A stretch of 23,506 nt of DNA. Origin: CAZKNJ01 sp964554185 (lineage in GTDB: Bacteria; 4484-113). The notes below the pieces were generated by a model. The model was not told where the DNA came from. It was given only the letters and a program-made list of their open reading frames with translations, and ran no database searches. Below are positions 22,384 through 23,506 of this stretch, piece after piece (position 1 is the first letter of the stretch; each line of letters begins with the position of its first letter). The stretch spans positions 1-23,506 of the forward strand of contig CAZKNJ010000027.1 of the NCBI GenBank assembly GCA_964554185.1, written 5' to 3'. Made by a program: the position numbers and the translations under genes.

Positions 22384-23376
22384 CTATAGCGAGATAAGAG
22401 CTGAATCTCTTGCGAAACTCCACAAGCTCTCGTTCTCCGCAGTTCCTGGGAGCAACTGCTGTACTGCGTCTTCGCCTCCGGTTGAATCGGGTGCTAGAGG
22501 GAGTAGTGTCTTAAGTACGTTAGCTGACTTCTGCTTGCCGAAGTACGTGGCGCCTTTAGAACGCGGAAGCATGAACACGCCGACAACTTCATCCGGATTC
22601 CTGGTAATCACCGTGCTGGGAGCCACGACTTCGTGGTTTATCCCGTATACTGTGACTATATAGAATGGACCGCCAGGCAGATCAGACCAGTGAGGAAGCT
22701 CCAGCCTCGTGTACTTCCAGGGTGGCCCGTTTTCAGCTATGTATTCATCCATCTCCTCATCTGAGAAGACCCTCTGTTGCCCATCACCTTCTTCGGTAAC
22801 AACCCATTCACCAGCTGATGAGAAACGCACAGAATACTGCATTCTGGGCGCCTCACCATACTTCTCATGGAGCTGCTTCTCGGAAAGCACGGACCGCTCA
22901 CAGACGAATACTCTCGTCGACCCCTTCAGAGATTCCGCCATCTCAGTCGTCACGAATAGGACTGCGATCCTGCGTCCTCTGGCGACGCGCAGCCTGTGTT
23001 CTCGTGCTGCAGCCATCAATTCATTGCTGAGTTCTATGGCCGAGCCATCCAGCCCCGGGAACCTCGATGAATCATCCGAGATACTCAGTTCGGCGTCTCG
23101 GTCATCATGAAACAACTGCATTGTCACACGAGTATTGGGCGCGAGCACGAGTACTGCTGCTCTATCTCCACTCAGCAGAAGAGCAGGTTCTCGCAGAGAA
23201 TAGGATAGCTTTGGACGGCTCTCTAGTAGCTTCATTGGGTCATCTACGTGTGTGCAGTAATAAAGAAGCTGAGCTAGAGCCTCTCTGGGGGAGTGACTTG
23301 CAGGCCTCAAACACGATGAGCACCCAAGCGCCGCAATCAAGAGTAACGCGCCGACTATCCGGATGACTGTCCGCAT
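22384..23376 (-). CDS. putative lipoprotein of unknown function
   Basis: The 330-residue protein is not recognised. It starts MRTVIRIVGALLLIAALGCSSCLRP, a lipoprotein-type signal peptide with Cys19 after AALG (the -3 position is not the usual Leu, and Cys22 is an alternative). The mature part alternates beta-rich segments (LLLSGDRAAVLVLAPNTRVTMQLF; YIVTVYGINHEVVAPSTVITR) with helices and has no visible catalytic motif. The ATG at 23376 is chosen over a start at 23418 because GGAGG lies 5 bases upstream and TAGAAT 17 bases upstream; the longer start would precede the promoter. The gene runs toward the palindrome cluster next to selD. Confidence 0.7.
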   Translation of the reverse strand: MRTVIRIVGALLLIAALGCSSCLRPASHSPREALAQLLYYCTHVDDPMKLLESRPKLSYSLREPALLLSGDRAAVLVLAPNTRVTMQLFHDDRDAELSISDDSSRFPGLDGSAIELSNELMAAAREHRLRVARGRRIAVLFVTTEMAESLKGSTRVFVCERSVLSEKQLHEKYGEAPRMQYSVRFSSAGEWVVTEEGDGQQRVFSDEEMDEYIAENGPPWKYTRLELPHWSDLPGGPFYIVTVYGINHEVVAPSTVITRNPDEVVGVFMLPRSKGATYFGKQKSANVLKTLLPLAPDSTGGEDAVQQLLPGTAENESLWSFARDSALISL

Positions 23377-23393
23377 CTTCGCCTCCGCTCTTG

Positions 23394-23399
23394 ATTCTA
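23394..23399 (-). promoter_or_regulatory. -10 box of the lipoprotein gene
   Basis: On the - strand GC-TAGAAT, 17 bases before the ATG at 23376. The Shine-Dalgarno GGAGG (23382-23386) would lie almost at the transcript's 5' end. Confidence 0.55.
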
Positions 23400-23506
23400 G
23401 CACTACGCAGGCAGACACACCGGCAGACTGGTTTCACCAGCCCGGATCTTCAATCTTGCTGACAACTGATAGCTGGCAGCTGGCCGCTGAATCAGGCAAA
23501 CCACAC

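Overview
The window is GC-rich bacterial chromosome, most likely a metagenome-assembled scaffold: there are two runs of exactly 100 N, and one of them is flanked by an identical 55-base sequence on both sides. No rRNA, tRNA, CRISPR array, phage gene or transposase was seen. The phylum cannot be fixed from the sequence. Mixed leaderless and Shine-Dalgarno initiation, a selenocysteine-containing SelD, a coenzyme B12-dependent acyl-CoA mutase and many short dispersed palindromes point to a free-living lineage outside the well-studied proteobacteria; anything more specific would be a guess.

Layout. 1-1218: tyrosyl-tRNA synthetase. 1292-1709: a hicBA toxin-antitoxin pair (- strand). 1749-1798: two palindromes. 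1835-2722 (-): a winged-helix plus NucS/DUF91-like protein whose nuclease residues look lost. It is divergent from dihydrolipoyl dehydrogenase (2921-4306), with two perfect palindromes between the two -10 boxes. 4403-4790: a gene-free, hairpin-rich stretch ending in an intrinsic terminator, a candidate unassigned RNA. 4810-5571 (-): an eIF-2B-fold protein. 5611-7117: a KamA-family radical SAM gene with its own promoter and a long, apparently structured leader. 7270-10656: an error-prone DnaE2-type polymerase interrupted by an assembly gap. 10657-11715 (-): an exported protein of unknown role. 11899-13482: ATP-dependent PEP carboxykinase. 13526-15368 (-): an AbiE-like nucleotidyltransferase toxin-antitoxin pair. 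15438-15872 (-): a small membrane protein. 15915-16772 (-): a DUF72 protein, divergent from a B12-binding radical SAM protein (16928-18571, TTG start). 18581-19108 (-): unknown. 19352-21049: an acyl-CoA mutase large subunit with the active-site pair of isobutyryl-CoA mutase. 21062-22102 (-): SelD, read through an in-frame UGA as selenocysteine. 22103-22383: a cluster of palindromes. 22384-23376 (-): a putative lipoprotein.

Most genes appear to be single transcription units with their own promoters; only hicBA and the AbiE-like pair are clear operons. Metabolically the window touches gluconeogenesis (PckA), 2-oxoacid dehydrogenase complexes (Lpd), B12-dependent carbon-skeleton rearrangement (IcmA-like), radical SAM chemistry and selenium use. 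Promoters are readable by eye: TANNNT -10 boxes, often TAGAAT or TATCAT. In several genes the -10 lies only 6-9 bases before the start codon, so those mRNAs should be leaderless or nearly so.

The most useful corrections to a naive annotation are these: SelD starts 63 bases further upstream, through a UGA codon; the gap at 19206 is a scaffolding artefact between overlapping contig ends; and DnaE2 should start at 7334 rather than at an ATG that lies inside its own -10 box.
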